The position numbers were made by a program, and so were the translations under genes. Below the pieces are notes generated by a model. The model did not search any database and was not told the origin of the DNA. It saw only the letters and a program-made list of their open reading frames with translations. Shown piece after piece: positions 1 to 4,607 of a DNA stretch of 10,408 bases. This DNA is from Ruminococcaceae bacterium UBA1730. Its GTDB lineage: Bacteria; Bacillota; Clostridia; Oscillospirales; Acutalibacteraceae. The stretch's first letter is position 1. Each line of letters begins with the position of its first letter. The DNA is taken from NCBI GenBank assembly GCA_002315935.1, contig DCII01000048.1, forward strand, positions 29,319 through 39,726, in the 5' to 3' direction.

Positions 1-22
1 TATCATAAAAAATGTATTTTAA

Positions 23-39
23 CATCTGAATTTCAGATG
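23..39. promoter_or_regulatory. 17-bp palindrome (possible operator) in the leader of the small-protein gene
   Basis: The sequence CATCTGAA-T-TTCAGATG is a perfect 8-bp inverted repeat around a single central base, ending 21 bases before the AGGAGG ribosome binding site of the next gene. The tight spacing fits a binding site for a dimeric repressor or activator better than a stable RNA hairpin, although a 7-bp stem with a 3-base loop is possible. A TATCAT hexamer at 1-6 could be the -10 box, which would place the palindrome just downstream of the transcription start. Any -35 box lies outside the window. The symmetry is seen directly; the regulatory role is inferred. Confidence 0.4.
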
Positions 40-75
40 AAGAAATAAATATTCAAGGAAAGGAGGCAAAACACA

Positions 76-258
76 ATGAAGAAATTTGAAGATGCAGAAA
101 TCGAGGTTGTCAAGTTTGATAACGCTGTTATCGCAACCCGTGGTTGTGCTGAAGTAGGTCCTTACGGTGCTTCTTATTTTAATGGTTCCTTTACACAAAT
201 CTGGAATGCAGAAGAAGACATCTACAAGGTACAAGAAGGCGGACTATCTTCCTATTAA
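76..258 (+). CDS. Small uncharacterised protein, 60 residues
   Basis: This is a short but credible gene: a perfect AGGAGG (61-66) lies 9 bases before the ATG, a leader palindrome precedes it, and a strong hairpin follows the stop. The product begins MKKFEDAEIEVVKFDNAV, an acidic/lysine-rich start with alternating hydrophobic residues. From memory it resembles a recurring class of short Clostridia proteins starting MKKYE-x-PE(I/L)EVxxF, but I know no function for them. The C-terminal half (GCAEVGPYGASYFNGSF onward) is rich in Gly and aromatics, has one Cys (residue 24), and ends in GGLSSY. There is no signal peptide or membrane segment. Codons such as CGT and GGT are used more than in the neighbouring genes, which together with the strong ribosome binding site suggests high expression. 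It could be a regulatory or structural small protein or a peptide precursor, but no modification enzyme or exporter is adjacent. Confidence 0.7.
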   Translation: MKKFEDAEIEVVKFDNAVIATRGCAEVGPYGASYFNGSFTQIWNAEEDIYKVQEGGLSSY

Positions 259-262
259 CTCA

Positions 263-310
263 ATGCCAACCGTCAACATATTTTGTTGCCGGTTGGCATC
301 TTTCCTATTA
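263..310 (+). terminator. Intrinsic terminator after the small-protein gene
   Basis: A 10-bp perfect stem, ATGCCAACCG (263-272) with CGGTTGGCAT (290-299), continues after one mismatch into five more pairs (274-278 with 284-288) around a 5-base loop. It begins 5 bases after the stop codon and is followed by the pyrimidine-rich CTTTCCTATTATT. The tail is not a pure T run, but position and stem strength make a terminator likely. It separates the small gene from the following operon. Confidence 0.75.
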
Positions 311-326
311 TTAGTGCAAAAAGATA

Positions 327-354
327 TTGAAAATAAATTTATTTGTGTTATCAT
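327..354 (+). promoter_or_regulatory. Putative sigma-A promoter for the phosphodiesterase pair
   Basis: TTGAAA (327-332), a 16-base spacer and TATCAT (349-354) precede the ribosome binding site CGGAGG (368-373). Transcription would start near 361, giving a leader of about 18 bases. The -35 matches 5 of 6 consensus bases and so does the -10. The preceding terminator supports an independent start here. Confidence 0.5.
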
Positions 355-378
355 AATAGAAAAACCTCGGAGGCAATT

Positions 379-1200
379 ATGTCTGAATTATACAGCGGTA
401 TTTGCATATCATCGGTATGTGCAACAACAATGGAATTATTCGGAATGGATATTCCCGAAGGAATCGCTTCGCCCGATAAAACAATTATTTCACTGAAAAA
501 AAGTCTTCTCGGCAACAAACCCGTTGACCGAGCGGTGATTTATAATCCCGATGCAGTCGGTCTTTGGCTCTATATGAAGTATACCGATATGTTTTCGGAT
601 GTTTCAACAAGGTCAGCTCTTGCTCTTCCGAGGCTTTCGGTTATGCCGAGCGTTACTCCCGTTTGCTTTGCATCAATGTATTCGGGCGTTATGCCGGATG
701 TTCACGGAATAAAAAAATACGAAAAACCCGTTCTGACGGTCAACACTTTGTTTGACTATTTCATTCAGAACGGTAAAAAAGCCGCAATTGTTTCAACATC
801 GGGTGACAGCATTTCAAAGATTTTTCTTGAAAGAGAAATGGATTATTTCATCTATGATTCAATTGAAGAGGTCAACAAAAAAGCCGATGAATTAATTGAC
901 ATGGATTGCTACGACCTTATCGTAATATATAACGGTAATTATGATTCAACAATGCACAAATTCGGTCCTGAATCAAAAGAGGCTCTTTCGGCTCTCGAAA
1001 TGAATAATACATATTATTCGGCTCTGACGGATAAAATTAAATCTCAATGGAAGAGTCACAATGTTTTCTGCGGATATTGTCCCGACCACGGTTGCCATGA
1101 AATTGACGGGGAATGCGGCTCTCACGGACTTGATATGCAGGAGGACATGAATGTAATTCATTTTTACAGCATTTATTCTGCCGAAAAAGAGGGTAATTGA
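379..1200 (+). CDS. Alkaline phosphatase superfamily hydrolase (nucleotide pyrophosphatase/phosphodiesterase-like)
   Basis: The 273-residue product has the two-metal active-site pattern of the alkaline phosphatase superfamily in the expected order. Asp58 lies in VIYNPDAVG, the Thr93 nucleophile in PSVTPVCFASMYSGVMP followed by DVHGI, Asp189 and His193 in YDSTMHKFGP, Asp236-His237 in CPDHG, and His249 in SHG. The family splits phosphate mono- or diesters with Zn2+ or similar metals; the substrate cannot be read from sequence. No signal peptide or membrane segment is seen, so it is probably cytoplasmic, unlike many secreted members. The ATG at 379 is chosen because CGGAGG lies 5 bases before it; an in-frame ATG at 343 has no such site and would overlap the promoter. 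The next gene, a glycerophosphodiesterase, starts 1 base after the stop, which suggests a joint role in phosphodiester turnover. Four Cys (231, 234, 239, 246) crowd the metal site. Confidence 0.85.
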   Translation: MSELYSGICISSVCATTMELFGMDIPEGIASPDKTIISLKKSLLGNKPVDRAVIYNPDAVGLWLYMKYTDMFSDVSTRSALALPRLSVMPSVTPVCFASMYSGVMPDVHGIKKYEKPVLTVNTLFDYFIQNGKKAAIVSTSGDSISKIFLEREMDYFIYDSIEEVNKKADELIDMDCYDLIVIYNGNYDSTMHKFGPESKEALSALEMNNTYYSALTDKIKSQWKSHNVFCGYCPDHGCHEIDGECGSHGLDMQEDMNVIHFYSIYSAEKEGN

Positions 1201-1201
1201 T

Positions 1202-1960
1202 ATGACAGCTTGTAAGGTTATTTCACACAGGGGAGCGAACAGGCAGGCTCCGCAGAACACAATGCCCGCATTCATGAAATCGCTTGAAATAGGCGTTGAC
1301 GGCTTTGAAAATGATGTTCACCTCACAAAAGACGGTGTTCCCGTTATCTGCCATAATTACACGATTGATGAAACATCAGACGGCAAGGGTGAAATTTCTT
1401 CGATGACCCTTGATGAACTCCGTTCTTATGATTTCGGAAGCTACTTCCACGATAATTTCAAAGGGACAAAAATACCTACCCTTGAAGAATTCCTCGTTCT
1501 CTGCGAAGCTGCGAATATTGAAATTATGAATATTGAGCTTAAAACTCCTAAGAACGGCGAAAAGGAGATAGTCAAGAAAACAATTGATGCAGTTAAAGAA
1601 CACGGTCTTTTTGACAAGCTTCTTATTTCAAGCTTCAGCCCTGAGCTTCTTATTGAGTGCAAGGCTGTTGACTCGGACTGCAAAACAGGATTTCTCTACA
1701 GCCCCAATCAGAAAATCGCCTTTGAAAAGATGGTTTTCGGATATGTTGAATTTGCCAAAGAAATAAAAGCGGATTATCTTCATCCGCATTTTTCGATGGT
1801 CAATAAATATTATGTGAATAAGCTCCATAATAACGGCATAAAGATCAACGCATGGACGGTTGACAAGCCCGAAACAGCGTTGAGAATGCTCAAATGCGGC
1901 GTTGACGGAATTATCACGGATATTCCCGATATGGTTAATGCAATAGTTGAAAGATTTTGA
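1202..1960 (+). CDS. Glycerophosphodiester phosphodiesterase (GDPD family)
   Basis: This 252-residue protein is a single-domain GDPD of normal length. The family hydrolyses glycerophosphodiesters to glycerol-3-phosphate and an alcohol, using a TIM barrel and a divalent metal. Seen in order: the catalytic start ISHRGA (His9, Arg10), the metal ligands Glu36 and Asp38 in GFENDVHLTKDG, the second catalytic His51 in VICHN, Glu112 in NIELK, and the C-terminal INAWTVD and GVDGIITDIPD. The usual APENT motif reads APQNT here (Gln18 for Glu). No signal peptide is present, so it likely acts on cytoplasmic glycerophosphodiesters from lipid or teichoic-acid turnover, as opposed to secreted GlpQ types. AGAGGG (1188-1193) lies 8 bases before the ATG, inside the end of the upstream gene, so translation is probably coupled. 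Confidence 0.92.
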   Translation: MTACKVISHRGANRQAPQNTMPAFMKSLEIGVDGFENDVHLTKDGVPVICHNYTIDETSDGKGEISSMTLDELRSYDFGSYFHDNFKGTKIPTLEEFLVLCEAANIEIMNIELKTPKNGEKEIVKKTIDAVKEHGLFDKLLISSFSPELLIECKAVDSDCKTGFLYSPNQKIAFEKMVFGYVEFAKEIKADYLHPHFSMVNKYYVNKLHNNGIKINAWTVDKPETALRMLKCGVDGIITDIPDMVNAIVERF

Positions 1961-1967
1961 ATTTTTT

Positions 1968-1996
1968 AAATGCAGTCTGCTTCTGACTGCATTTTT
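1968..1996 (+). terminator. Intrinsic terminator after the GDPD gene
   Basis: AAATGCAGTC (1968-1977) pairs perfectly with GACTGCATTT (1985-1994) around a 7-base loop and runs into TTTTT, 7 bases after the GDPD stop codon. A T-rich stretch on the 5' side (1962-1967) is not matched by a - strand gene that would need it. It closes the two-gene unit just before the next promoter. Confidence 0.85.
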
Positions 1997-2007
1997 CAAT
2001 TATACTG

Positions 2008-2036
2008 TTGAAAACGGAAGATTGATGTGGTATAAT
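2008..2036 (+). promoter_or_regulatory. Sigma-A promoter of the tsaE-tsaB-rpiB-upp operon
   Basis: TTGAAA (2008-2013), an exact 17-base spacer and a perfect TATAAT (2031-2036), with TGG directly before the -10 (an extended -10 element), make this the best promoter in the window. Transcription should start about 2042-2044, right at the AAGGTGG ribosome binding site (2042-2048), so the leader before the tsaE ATG at 2055 would be only about 12 bases. No operator or riboswitch fits in that space. Confidence 0.85.
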
Positions 2037-2054
2037 GCCGTAAGGTGGTAGGGT

Positions 2055-2501
2055 ATGGCAAAATATAAATCCGAAAGTGCATTACAAACTGAAAAAATCG
2101 GAAATATTCTCGCAAAATCAATTCCATATGGTTCAGTTATTGCGATGTTCGGCGACCTCGGAGCGGGCAAAACCGCATTCACAAGAGGATTTGCAAAAGG
2201 AATGGGCATAAACTGCGATGTGAGCAGTCCGACCTTTGCACTTGTGAATGAATACAGGGGAGAAAAAAAGACTCTGTATCATTTTGATATGTACCGCATA
2301 TCGGGATGGGACGACCTCTATTCAACGGGATATTTCGATTATCTTGACGAAGGTGCAAGCCTTATAATCGAATGGAGCGAAAACATCGAAGCAATTCTAC
2401 CGGAAGACTGCATCAGAGTTGAAATTACCAAAACAGAAAATACAGATGAGAGAATCATTGATATTATCGGAGCTGAATTAATTGAAAATCCTTGCAATTG
2501 A
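2055..2501 (+). CDS. tsaE: tRNA threonylcarbamoyladenosine biosynthesis ATPase TsaE
   Basis: TsaE (YjeE family) is the ATPase that works with TsaB and TsaD to transfer the threonylcarbamoyl group onto A37 of ANN-decoding tRNAs (t6A). The 148-residue length is typical. Seen: Walker A GDLGAGKT (33-40), the family motif SSPTFALVNEY (57-67), HFDMYR (76-81) and the C-terminal IIEWSE. It is the first gene of the operon, with AAGGTGG 6 bases before the ATG, and overlaps tsaB by 20 bases. The tsaE-tsaB order is common in Firmicutes. TsaD and TsaC are not in the window and must be elsewhere. Confidence 0.95.
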   Translation: MAKYKSESALQTEKIGNILAKSIPYGSVIAMFGDLGAGKTAFTRGFAKGMGINCDVSSPTFALVNEYRGEKKTLYHFDMYRISGWDDLYSTGYFDYLDEGASLIIEWSENIEAILPEDCIRVEITKTENTDERIIDIIGAELIENPCN

Positions 2502-3183
2502 TTCATCGGCAAAATCCGCAAGCACTGCGTTGACAGACGGCAAGCATCTCATAAGCGAATGCTTTGTCAACACAACGCTCACTCACAGCAGAACATTGAT
2601 GCCGATGATTGATAATATGCTGAAGCAATCCGACACGGATTTTTCCGAGGTTGATGCCTTCTGCGTCAGTGCAGGTCCGGGTTCATTCACGGGAATAAGA
2701 ATCGGAGTTGCCGCAATAAAAGGTCTTGCTCTTGCACAGAATAAACCCTGTGCAGGAATTTCGACGCTTGAGGCGATGGCATATAATTTTACAGACGAAA
2801 ACTGCGTTGTCTGTGCTGTTATGGATGCAAGGTGTAATCAGGTTTATAACGCACTTTTCAGAATTGAAAACGGCGTTGTTTCAAGGATTTGTGAAGACAG
2901 AGCCTTGCCGATAAACGAGCTTCTGAAGGAGCTTGAAAAATATGACGAAGCTGTTTATTTTGCAGGTGACGGAGCGGAAATATGCTTTAATTCATATGAA
3001 AGCAGACCACAGAACATAAAGCTTTCTTCCGAAAACAGAAGATACCAGAGAGCTTACGGCGTTGCTCTTGCCGCAAGCGAACACAACGAATTATTTCAGA
3101 ATTCGGCATTGCTTGCCCCTGTCTATTTAAGGCTTCCGCAAGCCGAACGGGAATTAAAGATAAGAAAGGGAGAAAAACTATGA
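2482..3183 (+). CDS. tsaB: tRNA threonylcarbamoyladenosine biosynthesis protein TsaB
   Basis: TsaB is the inactive ASKHA-fold partner that dimerises with TsaD in the t6A-transferase complex. The 233-residue product starts MKILAIDSSAKSAS, has LTHSRTLMPMID (33-44) and the hallmark AGPGSFTGIRIG (64-75), as in the TsaB family. The start is TTG at 2482, inside the end of tsaE, supported by GGAG (2469-2472) 9 bases upstream and by the family-typical N-terminus. The 20-base overlap implies coupled translation with tsaE. Many relatives have rimI next; here rpiB follows instead, with a 4-base ATGA overlap. Confidence 0.94.
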   Translation: MKILAIDSSAKSASTALTDGKHLISECFVNTTLTHSRTLMPMIDNMLKQSDTDFSEVDAFCVSAGPGSFTGIRIGVAAIKGLALAQNKPCAGISTLEAMAYNFTDENCVVCAVMDARCNQVYNALFRIENGVVSRICEDRALPINELLKELEKYDEAVYFAGDGAEICFNSYESRPQNIKLSSENRRYQRAYGVALAASEHNELFQNSALLAPVYLRLPQAERELKIRKGEKL

Positions 3184-3623
3184 TAGCTATCGGTTGCGAC
3201 CACGGTGGATTTGAGCTTAAGGAAGCTGTAAAGAAGCATCTTGATGAAAGAGAAATCGAATACAGGGATTTCGGCACTTACTCGCTTGATTCCTGCGATT
3301 ATGCCGTTTATGCAGAAAAGGCCGCAAAAGCGGTTGTCAGCGGCGAATGCGAAAAAGGTCTCCTTTTTTGCGGAACGGGCGTAGGTATTTCAATTGCGGC
3401 AAATAAGGTCAAGGGCATCCGTGCCTGTTGCTGTTCAGACAAATTCTCCGCTGAAATGACAAGACTTCATAACGATGCAAATATGCTTTGCCTCGGCGGC
3501 AGAGTTGTCAGTGCTGAAAAAGCAATTGAGCTTGCGGATATTTTCCTTGATACGCAGTTCAGCGGCGAAGAACGCCATGTCAGAAGAATTGCTCAGATTA
3601 CTGACCTTGAAAACAGATTTTAA
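3180..3623 (+). CDS. rpiB: Ribose-5-phosphate isomerase B
   Basis: RpiB interconverts ribose-5-phosphate and ribulose-5-phosphate in the pentose phosphate pathway, feeding PRPP synthesis. The 147-residue length is typical of RpiB/LacAB proteins. Seen: IGCDHGG (4-10), the catalytic-base Cys64 in FCGTGVGISIAANK (63-76), and RLHNDANMLCLGGR (95-108) with the ring-opening His97. The reading is RpiB and not LacA/LacB because of the Cys base and the HNDAN block, although an allose-phosphate or related isomerase activity cannot be excluded. AAAGGGAG (3165-3172) serves the ATG, which overlaps the tsaB stop (ATGA). It sits directly before upp, a pairing also known from Bacillus and Clostridia. Confidence 0.93.
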   Translation: MIAIGCDHGGFELKEAVKKHLDEREIEYRDFGTYSLDSCDYAVYAEKAAKAVVSGECEKGLLFCGTGVGISIAANKVKGIRACCCSDKFSAEMTRLHNDANMLCLGGRVVSAEKAIELADIFLDTQFSGEERHVRRIAQITDLENRF

Positions 3624-3655
3624 ATTTTGCTTTATATATTTGGAGGTATTTTAAA

Positions 3656-4285
3656 ATGGCAAAAGTATTTATTATGGATCATCCTCTTATTCAGCACAAG
3701 CTTTCAATTCTCAGAGACAAGAAAACAGGCTCCAAAGAATTCCGTGCTCTTGTAAGTGAAATTGCAACGCTCATCTGCTATGAAGCAACAAGAGATCTTC
3801 CGCTCGAAGAAATTGAAACCGAAACACCCGTTGCAGCCGCAAAAACAAAGGTTATTGCAGGCAAAAAGCTCGCTTTCGTTCCTATTCTCCGTGCAGGTCT
3901 CGGAATGGTAGACGGCGTTCTTGCTCTTGTTCCATCAGCAAGAGTCGGCCATATCGGTCTTTACAGAGACCCCGAAACTCTTAAACCGGTTGAATATTAC
4001 TGCAAGCTTCCCGCAGATATTGAGGAAAGAGAAGTTATCGTTATCGACCCAATGCTTGCAACAGGCGGCTCGGCAATTGATGCAATTTCTCAGATTAAGC
4101 TTCGTGGACCGAAGGTTATCAAATTCATGGGTATAATTGCCGCTCCCGAAGGACTTGAAGCTCTTAAGAAGGCTCATCCCGATGTTGAAATTTATGTTGC
4201 CGCTCTTGATGACCACCTCAACGAGCATGGTTATATCGTTCCGGGTCTCGGCGATGCAGGTGACAGAATTTTCGGAACAAAATAA
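3656..4285 (+). CDS. upp: Uracil phosphoribosyltransferase
   Basis: Upp converts uracil and PRPP to UMP and pyrophosphate (pyrimidine salvage, cytoplasmic). The 209-residue length is the family norm. Seen: VPILRAGLGMVDG (75-87), the PRPP-binding loop VIDPMLATGGSA (129-140) with Asp131, and the C-terminal uracil-binding YIVPGLGDAGDRIFGT. GGAGG (3642-3646) lies 9 bases before the ATG, 32 bases after the rpiB stop. No PyrR-type attenuator or separate convincing promoter is seen in that gap, so it is probably read from the tsaE promoter. RpiB and Upp are functionally linked through ribose-5-phosphate and PRPP. Confidence 0.96.
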   Translation: MAKVFIMDHPLIQHKLSILRDKKTGSKEFRALVSEIATLICYEATRDLPLEEIETETPVAAAKTKVIAGKKLAFVPILRAGLGMVDGVLALVPSARVGHIGLYRDPETLKPVEYYCKLPADIEEREVIVIDPMLATGGSAIDAISQIKLRGPKVIKFMGIIAAPEGLEALKKAHPDVEIYVAALDDHLNEHGYIVPGLGDAGDRIFGTK

Positions 4286-4321
4286 CCTTTTGCAGATTTA
4301 CAATATAATCACAAAACACAA

Positions 4322-4351
4322 AAGCCGGCGGATTTCTCCGTCGGTTTATTG
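4322..4351. terminator. Bidirectional intrinsic terminator between upp and lacZ
   Basis: CCGGCGGA (4325-4332) pairs with TCCGTCGG (4337-4344) around a TTTC loop with one G-T wobble, and the flanking AA/TT pairs (4322-4323 with 4346-4347) lengthen the stem. On the + strand the tail is TTTATTGTTTA, ending the upp operon. On the - strand the same stem is followed by CTTTTGTGTTTTG, which can end lacZ transcripts from the other side. Confidence 0.8.
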
Positions 4352-4359
4352 TTTACATA

Positions 4360-4386
4360 AGCCGCACCCGATTAACAGATGCGGCT
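4360..4386. terminator. Hairpin, possible accessory terminator of lacZ
   Basis: AGCCGCA (4360-4366) and TGCGGCT (4380-4386) form a perfect 7-bp stem with a 13-base loop. It lacks a good T run on either strand, so it is a weak terminator alone. Read on the - strand it would come before the stronger bidirectional terminator. Before the adjacent insertion it would have stood about 10-20 bases after the lacZ stop, so it was probably part of the original lacZ 3' end. Confidence 0.45.
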
Positions 4387-4395
4387 GAATTTCAT

Positions 4396-4403
4396 ATTAT
4401 TTT
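4396..4403. repeat. Left copy of 8-bp direct repeat (target-site duplication)
   Basis: ATTATTTT at this place is repeated exactly at 4600-4607. The two copies sit at equal distance (3 bases) outside the perfect inverted repeats of the element between them, as expected for a target-site duplication. The sequence is A/T only, so chance cannot be fully excluded. Confidence 0.65.
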
Positions 4404-4406
4404 CGC

Positions 4407-4425
4407 TCTTCACGGAAAGTTGGGG
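4407..4425. repeat. Left terminal inverted repeat of the MITE-like element
   Basis: TCTTCACGGAAAGTTGGGG is the exact reverse complement of 4578-4596. Three further bases (4404-4406) lie between it and the left direct repeat. Confidence 0.85.
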
Positions 4426-4577
4426 CTAATAAAGCAGGAAATGATATGTCATTCCGAACCAGTCCGCAGACTGGTGTGGGAATCCGTAATACTCTGCGAA
4501 AGGAAACGGATTGCCACGCTTCGCTCGCAATGACAGAACTTTCTCTGTTTCCATATTTATGCTGGTATTATTGTCAT

Positions 4578-4596
4578 CCCCAACTTTCCGTGAAGA
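4578..4596. repeat. Right terminal inverted repeat of the MITE-like element
   Basis: CCCCAACTTTCCGTGAAGA is the exact reverse complement of 4407-4425, ending 3 bases before the right direct repeat and 4 bases from the lacZ stop codon. Confidence 0.85.
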
Positions 4597-4599
4597 ACC

Positions 4600-4607
4600 A
4601 TTATTTT
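4600..4607. repeat. Right copy of 8-bp direct repeat, containing the lacZ stop codon
   Basis: ATTATTTT repeats the copy at 4396-4403. Read on the - strand it is AAAATAAT and includes the last Lys codon (AAA) and the TAA stop of lacZ, so duplicating it kept the reading frame end intact. Confidence 0.65.

Larger units (their letters stand above)
4404..4599. mobile_element. MITE-like palindromic element, 196 bp
   Basis: The element has near-terminal inverted repeats of 19 perfect bp (4407-4425 and 4578-4596) and carries no gene. Inside are two related units in opposite orientation. The left begins TGTCATTCCGA (4447) and ends GGGAATCCGT (4487). The right, read on the - strand, begins TGTCATTGCGA (4535) and ends GGCAATCCGT (4506). 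The left unit also holds its own hairpin, ACCAGTC-CGCA-GACTGGT (4458-4475). The right unit belongs to the TGTCATTGCGAGCGAAGCGTGGCAATC type of dispersed repeat seen in many bacteria. Flanking 8-bp direct repeats support insertion by transposition. Transcripts of either strand could fold into one long hairpin. No transposase is encoded, so movement would need one in trans; which transposase family is unknown. Small open frames across it look like translated repeat and are not annotated. Confidence 0.75.

Noticed and set aside
343..378. In-frame ATG 36 bases upstream of the phosphatase-superfamily gene start
   Set aside because: It has no ribosome binding site and overlaps the -10 region of the likely promoter; CGGAGG before 379 is far better.
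167..496. 109-codon + strand open frame crossing the small-protein gene and the next promoter
   Set aside because: It runs through a terminator and a promoter, has no ribosome binding site and no recognisable protein features.
3624..3655. TATATATT before upp as a separate promoter
   Set aside because: No matching -35 is seen and the gap is only 32 bases inside an otherwise tight operon.
4447..4535. Repeated units considered as a CRISPR array
   Set aside because: There are only two diverged units in opposite orientation, with no regular spacers and no cas genes.
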